Part shown: in pieces, positions 35,735-43,281 of the stretch
Layout: each line of letters starts with the position of its first letter
Position numbering within the stretch: position 1 is the first letter of the stretch
Source: Solirubrobacterales bacterium 67-14
GTDB lineage: Bacteria > Actinomycetota > Thermoleophilia > Solirubrobacterales > 70-9
Direction of reading: 5' to 3'
Assembly: GCA_001897355.1 (NCBI GenBank)
Contig: MKST01000007.1
Span: 124,228 to 188,227, forward strand
DNA length: 64,000 nucleotides
Made by a program: the position numbers and the translations under genes
The notes under the pieces: model-generated
What the model saw: only the letters and a program-made list of their open reading frames with translations
Told to the model about the DNA's origin: nothing
Databases searched by the model: none

Positions 35735-36471
35735 ACCGGGGGCACGAGAACTTCAAGGAGCAGTTGCCGGCCTATCTGCTGGACGCGCTCGAACCGGCCG
35801 AACGCAGCGGCCTCGAGCACCACCTCGAGGGCTGTGCCGAATGCCGCGCCGAGCTCGTCTGGCTCGAGCCCGCTTCCGAGGTGCTGGCCGATGACGTGGC
35901 CCAGCTCGAGGCCTCACCCGGGCTGAAGGCGAAAGTGATGGCCGCGGTCGACGCGGACCTCGAGGCGAACCCCGCCCCCCGACCTGAACCCGTGGCCGAC
36001 GCGGAACCCCGGCGGGTGGGCCAGCGGCGATCCCGCCGCCCGGGATGGCTGGCTTCCCTTCTGCGTCCAGCGGTGCTCGGCGCCGCCACCGCCGCGCTGG
36101 TGGTCGGCATTGCCCTCGGCGTGGTGCTCGGCCCCGGCGATGACTCGCCTTCCGTCCCAACCCGAGAAGTGGTCACCGGCCAGTCGACGATCGGGGCAGA
36201 CGCGGTGATGGTCGCCTCGAACGGCACCGGCACCCTCAAGCTCACCCACCTCAAACGCCCCGAAGGGGATCAGGTGTACCAGGCGTGGATCCAGCGCGGC
36301 CAGGTGATCGAACCGACCGAGTCGCTGTTCGTGCCGGACCGCGAAGGCTCCGCGGTGGCCAGCATCCCGGACATCGACGGCGTTTCCGCAGTGATGGTCA
36401 GCGCCGAGCCGAAGGGCGGCAGCCCGCAGCCGACCAGCGCCCCGGTGGTCACCGTCTCGCTGCCTGGCTGA
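35731..36471 (+). CDS. Anti-sigma factor, RskA family
   Basis: A 246-residue membrane protein. The N-terminal zinc-binding anti-sigma domain has H-x3-C-x2-C (His31, Cys35, Cys38). One membrane helix at about 113-133 is followed by an extracytoplasmic RskA domain (TGTLKLTHLKRPEGDQVYQAW and VMVSAEPKGGSPQPT parts). It should hold the ECF sigma factor at the membrane until a signal triggers its proteolysis. The start codon overlaps the sigma stop, the usual arrangement for stoichiometric synthesis. Confidence 0.88.
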   Translation: MNRGHENFKEQLPAYLLDALEPAERSGLEHHLEGCAECRAELVWLEPASEVLADDVAQLEASPGLKAKVMAAVDADLEANPAPRPEPVADAEPRRVGQRRSRRPGWLASLLRPAVLGAATAALVVGIALGVVLGPGDDSPSVPTREVVTGQSTIGADAVMVASNGTGTLKLTHLKRPEGDQVYQAWIQRGQVIEPTESLFVPDREGSAVASIPDIDGVSAVMVSAEPKGGSPQPTSAPVVTVSLPG

Positions 36472-36492
36472 ACCCGCCACTAGGCTGGGGGC

Positions 36493-36978
36493 ATGACAGA
36501 TTCAGACCAAACCGAGGAAACCGGCGAGTCGATCACCGCCGCCGGACTGGCGCAGCTCAAGCAGGAACTGGAAGAACTCGAGGGTCCGGCCCGGGAGAAG
36601 ATCGCCGAGCGGCTCAAGGTCGCCCGCGAGCTCGGCGACCTGAAGGAGAACGCCGAGTACCACATCGCCAAGGAAGACCAGGCCCACTTGGAGACCAAGA
36701 TCCAGCGCCTGCGGGAGCGGGAGAAGAACGCCGTGGTGGTGGATGTGGCGCAGGACGGTGACGTCTTCACCTTCGGCCGCACGGCTGAGGTGACCGATGA
36801 TTCCGGCCGTGACCACAAGTGGATGCTGGTCGGTTCGACCGAGGCGAACCTGGCCGAAGGGCGGCTCAGCGCCGAATCCCCGGTCGGCCAGGCGCTGCGC
36901 AATCGGAAGGTCGGAGAAGCGGTGAAGATCGCCACCCCGAAGGGCGAGCGGACCTTCACCATCAACTCCGTCAGCTGA
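36493..36978 (+). CDS. greA: Transcription elongation factor GreA
   Basis: A 161-residue GreA/GreB factor. The N-terminal coiled coil (LAQLKQELEELEGPAREKIA and LGDLKENAEYHIAKEDQ) carries the acidic tip that enters the polymerase channel, and the C-terminal FKBP-like domain includes ESPVGQALRNRKVGEAVKI. It rescues arrested RNA polymerase by stimulating transcript cleavage. It lies 21 bases after the anti-sigma gene with its own start (GGGGGC before ATG), and convergent with the next gene. Confidence 0.9.
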   Translation: MTDSDQTEETGESITAAGLAQLKQELEELEGPAREKIAERLKVARELGDLKENAEYHIAKEDQAHLETKIQRLREREKNAVVVDVAQDGDVFTFGRTAEVTDDSGRDHKWMLVGSTEANLAEGRLSAESPVGQALRNRKVGEAVKIATPKGERTFTINSVS

Positions 36979-36984
36979 TCCGGG

Positions 36985-37809
36985 TCACTTGATCCGGCGG
37001 ACCTCCAGGGTCATGTCGATGGTCCAGCAGCGCCGTACTCCGGTTCCGGTCAGGGCCGGGCACTTCTTCGTCGTCTTTGGCTCCCAATAGGTCGATTCGT
37101 CCCGGATCTCACCGTGCTCCCGGCTGATCCGCCAGGCCTGCTTCTGACCTCGTTTCAAGCCGGCGACCAATTCCAATCCCCGGACCACCCGCAGCGTCTT
37201 CGGTAGCTCATCGACCGAATCCGGGAACGGGTACTTCTTGCCGCAGAAGTCGTAGTTGCTCTTGTGCCACCCGAAATTGAAGGTCATGCTGTCCTTCACC
37301 CCTTCGTCGTAGTCGAAGGCAAAGGGCAGCACCGCCTTCGGCTTCTGGCAGCTCTTGCGGGTCGTCTTCACTCCGTGTGGCTCATTTCCGGTGCACTCCC
37401 CGAGCTCACCGCCGCAAGCTGGAATCTGGTTGAACTTGGAGATGCCCTTGGCTCGGTTGCTGGCCTTGGTGGCCGTCCTGGCGAGCGGTATGAACTGGAA
37501 GGGCGGCTTCGTCATCCCGGTTGGGAACTGGCCCGTGAAGCGAGTCCCGCGGAAGAGGATGCCCTTGCCCCGGGTGTCGAAGCCCGAGGTGACGCTGCCC
37601 TTGCTCTGACTCCAGACCCGGTCTGAGCGTGGGTAGAGCTCGCTCTGGTCGTGCCAATCGTGCGTGTAGATCCCATGGACCTCGACCCGATAGAGGGTGT
37701 TCTCCACCTTGACCTGGCCCTGGGCGACCGAGTTGGCGGCCAGGCCGAAGAAGAGGATCGAGATGAAGGCGAGCGCGAAACGGCGGAAGTTCTTTATGTC
37801 CAGGTCCAT
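36985..37809 (-). CDS. Secreted hypothetical protein
   Basis: A 274-residue protein with a signal peptide (about 7-29, ending SVAQG). The mature part is rich in Lys, Trp and Cys, with several cysteine pairs (IPACGGELGECTGNE, KSCQKPK, KKCPAL, RRCWTID). It appears to be a beta-rich exported protein, and I recognise no family. AAGGAGAAC precedes the ATG at 37809, which supports this start over an upstream one. It converges on greA with a gap of only six bases. Confidence 0.6.
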   Translation of the reverse strand: MDLDIKNFRRFALAFISILFFGLAANSVAQGQVKVENTLYRVEVHGIYTHDWHDQSELYPRSDRVWSQSKGSVTSGFDTRGKGILFRGTRFTGQFPTGMTKPPFQFIPLARTATKASNRAKGISKFNQIPACGGELGECTGNEPHGVKTTRKSCQKPKAVLPFAFDYDEGVKDSMTFNFGWHKSNYDFCGKKYPFPDSVDELPKTLRVVRGLELVAGLKRGQKQAWRISREHGEIRDESTYWEPKTTKKCPALTGTGVRRCWTIDMTLEVRRIK

Positions 37810-37910
37810 GGTGGTTCTCCTTGGGGTTTGTCGATGGATGGAAGGTCGCCGATCACCCTTGCGGCGACTTTGCGCCACTCCGCAAGGTTCCGGGGCCGTA
37901 TCCTTCGTCC

Positions 37911-38186
37911 ATGGCCAAGAAGAATTCGAAAGCGACAAAGGCCGGGATGGCCGTCGGCCTGGTCGGCCGGGCCTGGGAGTACGGCAAGCGGGTCGACTGG
38001 CCCGCGGTCTGGATGCGCGCCCGCTGGCTGACCCACCACACGCAGCGGCTCTACAACAACCTGACCCCGGCCGAACGCAAGGAGTTCCTCGACCTGGTCG
38101 TCCCGACCAAGAGCTCGAAGCTCGTGGCCAAGGAAGACCGCGCCCGGGTCACCGAACTGGTCTCCAAAGCCTTCACCGGCAAGTAG
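37911..38186 (+). CDS. Small conserved-looking hypothetical protein
   Basis: A 91-residue basic protein opening MAKKNSKATKAG, then a short amphipathic stretch VGLVGRAWEYGKRVDW and a Leu/Arg-rich helix. No membrane segment or known domain is recognised. The ATG at 37911 gives a natural N-terminus; the frame is open further upstream, but that part resembles translated non-coding sequence. Function unknown. Confidence 0.55.
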   Translation: MAKKNSKATKAGMAVGLVGRAWEYGKRVDWPAVWMRARWLTHHTQRLYNNLTPAERKEFLDLVVPTKSSKLVAKEDRARVTELVSKAFTGK

Positions 38187-38207
38187 TCCCGGTCTCCACC
38201 GGCAACC

Positions 38208-38224
38208 GACCCCCGGCCGGGGTC
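38208..38224. repeat. GC-rich palindrome in the gap before the DUF1800 gene
   Basis: GACCCC-CGGCC-GGGGTC forms a 6-bp stem with a 5-base loop 22 bases after the stop of the small gene at 38186. It may be a weak terminator. The rest of the 130-base gap shows no other clear feature until the ribosome binding site at 38303. Confidence 0.4.
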
Positions 38225-38302
38225 CGGCCGACGATGCCGCAACTCGTTCGGATATCGGGGTTTGAAGCGGTACAGCTAGGCGACGGCCAGTCGATACGTC
38301 AC

Positions 38303-38310
38303 AGGAGGAG
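38303..38310 (+). promoter_or_regulatory. Ribosome binding site that points to a CTG start
   Basis: AGGAGGAG lies seven to eight bases before a CTG at 38317. No ATG, GTG or TTG occurs in frame between an upstream TGA (38263-38265) and ATG 38422, while similarity to the DUF1800 family begins well before 38422. The strong site therefore argues for initiation at CTG. Confidence 0.6.
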
Positions 38311-38316
38311 ACCAAG

Positions 38317-39654
38317 CTGCCAGCCGTTTACAAGGGGAATTTCGGGGAGCGCGAAGCCCGCAGACTGATCTGCCGGGCCGGCTTCGGGCCGCGCCCGGGC
38401 CAGGAGAAGAAGCTGGCCGCGATGGGCCTGCGGGGAGCCGTGCATTCGCTGACCCGGCCGACCGGGAAGGCCCGGCTGAGCGGTCCGACGCCGGTCGACC
38501 AGAACGGCCTGGCCATCGCCCCGGCCGACGCGGCCGGCCACGACCACCTCTGGTGGCTGGACCGCATGGTCCGCTCCGACCAGCAACTGGTCGAGCGGAT
38601 GGCCCTGATCTTCCACGACTGGTTCGCCACGCTTGGACCGAAGGTCGCCAACCAACGGCTGATGCTGGACCAGTCGAACCTGTTCCGCGGCAACTGCTTC
38701 GGCTCGTTCCTCACGCTCTTCACCCGGGTCACGGTCAACCCGGCGATGCTGATCACCCTCGACGGCCAGAAGAACCGACGCGGCCGGCCCAACGAGAACT
38801 ACGCCCGGGAGATGATGGAGCTCTTCTCGCTCGGTGCCCGCCGCGGCTACACGGAAGGAGACGTCCGGCAGATGGCCCGCGCCCTGACCGGCTGGACCAA
38901 CCGGTACAGCGACCAGCTTGGCGTCTACGACTTCCACTTCGAGCCGAAGCTCCACGATTTCGGGCGCAAGGTCGTCTTCGGCAAGGCCGGCAAGTGGGGC
39001 TGGCGTGACGCTCCCCGGCTCTGCGTGCAGAACCCGAAACATCCTTCCTTCTTCGTCAAGAAGCTGTGGAGCTATTTCGTCTCGCGGCCGCCGAAAAAGG
39101 CGACCCGGCAGCGGCTCGAGCGCATCTACCGCAAGTCCGGCTGGAAGATCCGGCCGGTGGTCGAGGCGATCCTGCTCAGCCCGGAGTTCTACGAGGACGA
39201 CCCGATGGTCAAGCCGCCGGCGGTCTATCTCGCCTCGATGCTGCGGGCCCGTCGGCGCGGGATCGACACGACCGCCTGGGTCCGGCTTTGCGAGCGGGCC
39301 GGCCAACGCCTCTTCAACCCGCCCGACGTGGCCGGCTGGGATGACAGCCACTGGCTCGACACGGCCCGCATGCAGGCCCGCTGGGAGATGACCAACGCGG
39401 TGATCAGACCGGCGGTCGCCGCACTGGCCCGTCCCTATCCGCCGACCGAGACGACCGGGGTCGCCGTCGAGAAGGCGATCGCCTCCTGGAACAACCCCGA
39501 CCTCGAGCAGGGAGAACTGGATGAGATGGCGGATTTCGCCGAACGCACCGCCGCCCTGGCTAATCAGCCGGGCGAGTACTCGAACTTCCGCCGGCTCCGG
39601 CAGGCGGGCCTGCAGCAACTGGTCGGGGTCAGTTCGGGGATGGTGATGATGTGA
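38317..39654 (+). CDS. DUF1800 family protein
   Basis: A 445-residue protein of the DUF1800 family. The early ARRLICRAGFGPRPG (about 17-31) matches the conserved LLxRAGFG opening, which would be lost if the ATG at 38422 were used. NYAREMMELFSLG and FFVKKLWSYFVSRPP are further family hallmarks. Function is unknown, but DUF1800 genes are almost always beside DUF1501 genes, as here, and are thought to act in exported or surface-related processes. The next gene's GTG overlaps the stop by four bases. Confidence 0.82.
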   Translation: MPAVYKGNFGEREARRLICRAGFGPRPGQEKKLAAMGLRGAVHSLTRPTGKARLSGPTPVDQNGLAIAPADAAGHDHLWWLDRMVRSDQQLVERMALIFHDWFATLGPKVANQRLMLDQSNLFRGNCFGSFLTLFTRVTVNPAMLITLDGQKNRRGRPNENYAREMMELFSLGARRGYTEGDVRQMARALTGWTNRYSDQLGVYDFHFEPKLHDFGRKVVFGKAGKWGWRDAPRLCVQNPKHPSFFVKKLWSYFVSRPPKKATRQRLERIYRKSGWKIRPVVEAILLSPEFYEDDPMVKPPAVYLASMLRARRRGIDTTAWVRLCERAGQRLFNPPDVAGWDDSHWLDTARMQARWEMTNAVIRPAVAALARPYPPTETTGVAVEKAIASWNNPDLEQGELDEMADFAERTAALANQPGEYSNFRRLRQAGLQQLVGVSSGMVMM

Positions 39655-41009
39655 GCGGCCCATTCCGCAAAGCCTGCGGTTGTGGCGAGTTCACCCGTAG
39701 CCAGATGCTCCATGCTGCGGCGGCGGAGGCCGGCAAGGGACTGCCGCAGATCGAATCGGGCATGCCGGAACCGGCCGGCACCGGGCTGACCCGTCGTTCG
39801 CTGCTGCTGCGGGGCGCCGGCCTGGCGCTCGCGGTCTACGGCACGAAGCTGGCCCTGCCGGCGCTCGACCAGGGCATTGCCGCCGCCCCTGCTCCGGACC
39901 GGGTACTGGTGTCCGTATTCCTCGACGGCGGCCTCGACGTGATGAGCCTGCTCGCGCCGACCGGCGACCCGCGCTACCGCAAGCTGCGGCCGAACCTCGC
40001 GCTGAAGGCTTCGGAGACCCTGCCCTTCAGCGAAGACCAGCGCCTGCGCTGGCATCCGGCCGCGGCCAACCTGGCCCAGCTCCACCGCGAAGGCAAGGTC
40101 ACCGTCTTTCCCGCGATGGGTTACAGCGGCCCGGACCAGTCCCATTTCACTTCACGCCACTTCTACGAGATCGGTGAAGTCAAGGTCGGCGCCGGCACCG
40201 GCTGGCTCGGGCGCTACCTCGACGTCACCGGCACGCCCGACAACCCGATGCAGGGCCTCTCGCTGGAGAAAGCGCTCTCCCCCACCCTGGCCACGGCCAC
40301 CAACCCGGTCGCCGCGCTCAGCTCGGTCGGCGGCTATGAACTCAGCTCGCCCGCCGGGGAACCGGTCAAGGCCGAGCTCTTCAACAGCTTCGAGCGGATG
40401 GGGGCGCTGCCGGCCGCCAGTGCCGGGCTGCGCCAGCTGCGCGACGCGACCACGCAGACGGCCCAGCTGAGGCGGGAATTGCCGGCCTTGGAGACGACCG
40501 GGGACGGCGGCTACCCGGGCAGCCCGATGGCCGCCCGGCTCAGGCTGCTGACCGAGTACCTCGACCTCGGCCTGCCGATCCGGGTCGCCTCGCTGACCGG
40601 CTCGGGCGGCTACGACACCCACGCCGGCCAGGCGCCGACCCTGAAGGGCAACATCCAGTCGACCTCGGATGCGATCTTCGCCTTCCAGCGGGACCTCGAA
40701 CGCCGTGGCATCGCCGACCGGGTGCTGATCCACGTCTGGAGCGAGTTCGGCCGCCGCCCGGCCGAGAACGGCTCGGCCGGCACCGACCACGGGGCGGCCG
40801 GGATCGGCCTGGTCATCGGCAGCCGGGCCTCGGGCAAGATGGCCGGGGAGTTCCCGGGCCTCGACCGGCTCGACCGGCTCGGCAACCTGCGCCACACCAG
40901 CGACTTCCGCGGGCTGTACTGCGGCCTGCTCGAGCAGTGGTTCGATCAAGACCCGGAGCCGATCGTTCCCGGCGCTTCCGCCTTCAAGCGGCCTCAGGTG
41001 GTCTGGTGA
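39651..41009 (+). CDS. DUF1501 family protein with Tat-like signal
   Basis: A 452-residue protein of the DUF1501 (sulfatase/alkaline phosphatase-like) family. A twin-arginine stretch TRRSLLLRGAGLALAVYG sits at about residues 45-62, after an unusual N-terminal 44 residues with a CGCG motif. The fold part has VLVSVFLDGGLDVMSLL, GYSGPDQSHFTSRHFYE and HVWSEFGRRPAENGSAGTDH, the core metal and phosphatase-like motifs. It is coupled to the DUF1800 gene upstream and the cupredoxin gene downstream. Confidence 0.85.
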   Translation: MSGPFRKACGCGEFTRSQMLHAAAAEAGKGLPQIESGMPEPAGTGLTRRSLLLRGAGLALAVYGTKLALPALDQGIAAAPAPDRVLVSVFLDGGLDVMSLLAPTGDPRYRKLRPNLALKASETLPFSEDQRLRWHPAAANLAQLHREGKVTVFPAMGYSGPDQSHFTSRHFYEIGEVKVGAGTGWLGRYLDVTGTPDNPMQGLSLEKALSPTLATATNPVAALSSVGGYELSSPAGEPVKAELFNSFERMGALPAASAGLRQLRDATTQTAQLRRELPALETTGDGGYPGSPMAARLRLLTEYLDLGLPIRVASLTGSGGYDTHAGQAPTLKGNIQSTSDAIFAFQRDLERRGIADRVLIHVWSEFGRRPAENGSAGTDHGAAGIGLVIGSRASGKMAGEFPGLDRLDRLGNLRHTSDFRGLYCGLLEQWFDQDPEPIVPGASAFKRPQVVW

Positions 41010-41521
41010 GGCGGCTCCTGCTGATCGGCCTGGCCGGCGCCTTGATGGCAGCGGGCACGCTGATGGCAGCCACCGGCCAGGTGGCGGCCCTCGCCAAGGG
41101 CGAGACCTGCGCCAAGATCCGACACTCGAAGATCGTCTGGGTCAAGGTCAAGCGCAACGGCAAGGTGGTCAAGGTCAAACGCAAGAAGGTCTGGTGGGCC
41201 TGCGACCCCTACGAGGCTCCGGGCCCACCGCGGCTCGGCGTCGTCGCCCGCGAGTTCAGGCTCACCTTCAGCCGGCCCTACGTCAAGGCCGGAAAGTTGA
41301 TCCTCGAGTTCAACAACCAGGGCGAGGACGTCCACAACCTGCGGATCACCCGCGGCTCCGGCGGGCCGGTGCTGGCCAGCGTCGATGACACCTCGCCCCG
41401 GCAGCAGAAGACGATCGAGATCCCGCTGAAACCGGGCACCTACCGCCTCTGGTGCGCGCTGCCCAGCCACGCGAAGCTCGGCATGAAGACGCGCCTCAAG
41501 GTCGTCGCCCCGAATAGGTAG
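41006..41521 (+). CDS. Exported cupredoxin-like protein
   Basis: A 171-residue secreted protein: signal peptide at 1-30, a Lys-rich segment with two cysteines (Cys35, Cys66), then a beta-barrel domain. A complete type 1 copper ligand set is visible: His110 (EDVHNL), Cys150, His155 and Met160 in LWCALPSHAKLGM. It may be an electron carrier for, or a partner of, the DUF1800/DUF1501 products. The GTG at 41006 overlaps the DUF1501 stop by four bases and is favoured over an upstream in-frame start inside that gene. Confidence 0.78.
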   Translation: MRRLLLIGLAGALMAAGTLMAATGQVAALAKGETCAKIRHSKIVWVKVKRNGKVVKVKRKKVWWACDPYEAPGPPRLGVVAREFRLTFSRPYVKAGKLILEFNNQGEDVHNLRITRGSGGPVLASVDDTSPRQQKTIEIPLKPGTYRLWCALPSHAKLGMKTRLKVVAPNR

Positions 41522-41552
41522 AGGCGGCGGCCTCGGTATCGTCAAGGCTGAT

Positions 41553-42389
41553 TTGAGTCCGCGCATCCCGATCGTCACCGAAGTCCTCGCGACCGAAAAC
41601 CTCACCCCGCACATGATCCGCATCGTGCTCGGGGCCGATGAGTTGCGCGAGTTCCCGGTCGGGGAGTTCACCGATCACTACGTGAAGCTGCAGCTCCCGC
41701 CGCCCGGCGCGGGCTACGAGGCGCCCTTCGACCCGGTCGAGATCCGCCAGAACTTGCCCAAGGACCAGTGGCACCGGCAACGGACCTACACGGTTCGCGA
41801 GGCCGACCCGGAGGCCGGCACGATCACCGTCGATTTCATCACCCACGGTTCCGGCCTGGCCGGCCCCTGGGCCGAGGCCGCTCGCCCCGGCGACCGGCTC
41901 CAGCTGGTCGGTCCCGGCGGCGCCTACGCCCCGGACCCGGAGGCCGACTGGCACCTGCTGGCCGGCGACGAAGCGGCCATCCCGGCGATCGCGGCCGCCC
42001 TGCCCCGGCTGCCGGCCGGGGTCCCCGCCTTCGTCATCCTCGAGGTCGAGGACGAAACCGAGCAGCGTGGGCTCGAAGCGAGGGCCGGGCTCTCGACCCC
42101 GGCCGGCCTCAGGCTCACCTGGATCCATCGCGACGGAGCCGGCCACACCGACGAGCCGAGGATCCTCAACCTGATCGAGTCCCTGGACCTGCCGGAAGGC
42201 CGCGGCCAGGCCTTCGTCCACGGCGAGGCCGGCATGGTCCGCGAAGTCCGCCGCCACCTGGCCAACGAACGGGGAATGGACCTCGGCCAGCTATCGGCCA
42301 CCGGCTACTGGAAGTACCGCCGCACCGAAGAAGGCTGGCGCGAAGACAAACCCGAGTGGAAGCGCCTCGCCGAAGCGGACGTTACTTAG
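41553..42389 (+). CDS. Siderophore-interacting protein (FAD-binding ferric reductase)
   Basis: A 278-residue flavoprotein of the SIP family, which reduces ferric siderophores in the cytosol with NAD(P)H. The FAD site is HRQRTYTVREAD (about 74-85), followed by FITHGSGLAGPWAEAARPGD, and the C-terminal nicotinamide part ends with LSATGYWKYRRTEEGW (about 249-264). A TTG start is chosen because AAGG lies five bases upstream. It overlaps the convergent desaturase gene by eight bases at the 3' end. No siderophore synthesis genes are nearby. Confidence 0.87.
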   Translation: MSPRIPIVTEVLATENLTPHMIRIVLGADELREFPVGEFTDHYVKLQLPPPGAGYEAPFDPVEIRQNLPKDQWHRQRTYTVREADPEAGTITVDFITHGSGLAGPWAEAARPGDRLQLVGPGGAYAPDPEADWHLLAGDEAAIPAIAAALPRLPAGVPAFVILEVEDETEQRGLEARAGLSTPAGLRLTWIHRDGAGHTDEPRILNLIESLDLPEGRGQAFVHGEAGMVREVRRHLANERGMDLGQLSATGYWKYRRTEEGWREDKPEWKRLAEADVT

Positions 42390-43281
42390 CGAGTTTCTCG
42401 GCCTGGCGTTCCGGGGTGATGCGGACGACCTTCTTGGCCAGGCCCACCTTTTCCATTGCCTTGATCACCCAGGCACTGGGATCCAGCTCCCATTTCTTCA
42501 GGCCGTGGTTGGCTGAGCGGGGGAAGGCATGGTGGTTGTGGTGCCAGGCCTCGCCGAGCGAGGGCAGGGCGAGCCAGAAGACGTTGGTCGACTCGTCGTC
42601 CACGTCGAAGCGGCGCGTGCCGAGGAAGTGGCAGACCGAGTTGATCGACCAGGTGATGTGGTGGACGAAGAAGACCCGGACCAGGCCGCCCCAGAGGAAC
42701 CCGCCGGCCGCGCCGGCCAGGGTGCCGGTCACGAGATAACCGAGCCCGGCCGGGATCAGCAGGCCGAGCACCACCCAGAGCACGAACCAGTCGCTGATGA
42801 ACTTCATGCCCCGGTCCTCGTAGAGATCCTTCGCGTACTTCTTCTGGTCGGCCTTGCCGTGTTCGGTGAAGGTCCAACCGACGTGGGCGTGGAAGAGGCC
42901 CTGCAGCACTCCCTTGACCCCGCCGTCGTGGCCGACGTGGGGGCTGTGCGGGTCGCCTTCCTGGTCGGTGTGGGCGTGGTGCTTGCGGTGGTCGGCGACC
43001 CAGGTCGTGACCGGACCCTGCACCGCCATCGAGCCGAGGATCGCGAACAGGTACTCGACCGGCTTGAAGGTCTGGAATGAGCGGTGGGTCAGCAGACGGT
43101 GGAAGCCGACCGTGATGCCCAGCGCGGTGACCAGGTACATGCCGACCATGATGATCAGGTCGGCCGGGGTGACGATCTGATTCCAGAACAGGATGATCGC
43201 GGCGATCGTGGCGAGGAAGGGGATCACCACGGCGAAAAGGTTGACGACCTTGTCCAAGGTCGGCATTTCATGCTGGGTCAT
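42382..43281 (-). CDS. Acyl-CoA/fatty acid desaturase (delta-9 type)
   Basis: A membrane di-iron desaturase of 299 residues. The three histidine boxes are HRLLTH (61-66), HRKHH (98-102) and WHHNHH (about 248-253), separated by hydrophobic hairpins. It introduces a double bond into fatty acyl chains and so tunes membrane fluidity. The AT-rich region before its ATG at 43281 (43340-43370) probably contains the promoter but overlaps the divergent regulator frame. Confidence 0.87.
   Translation of the reverse strand: MTQHEMPTLDKVVNLFAVVIPFLATIAAIILFWNQIVTPADLIIMVGMYLVTALGITVGFHRLLTHRSFQTFKPVEYLFAILGSMAVQGPVTTWVADHRKHHAHTDQEGDPHSPHVGHDGGVKGVLQGLFHAHVGWTFTEHGKADQKKYAKDLYEDRGMKFISDWFVLWVVLGLLIPAGLGYLVTGTLAGAAGGFLWGGLVRVFFVHHITWSINSVCHFLGTRRFDVDDESTNVFWLALPSLGEAWHHNHHAFPRSANHGLKKWELDPSAWVIKAMEKVGLAKKVVRITPERQAEKLAK

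Noticed and set aside
38299-39663. Minus-strand frame of 454 codons opposite the DUF1800 gene
   Set aside because: The plus-strand DUF1800 protein has clear family motifs, while this frame has none.
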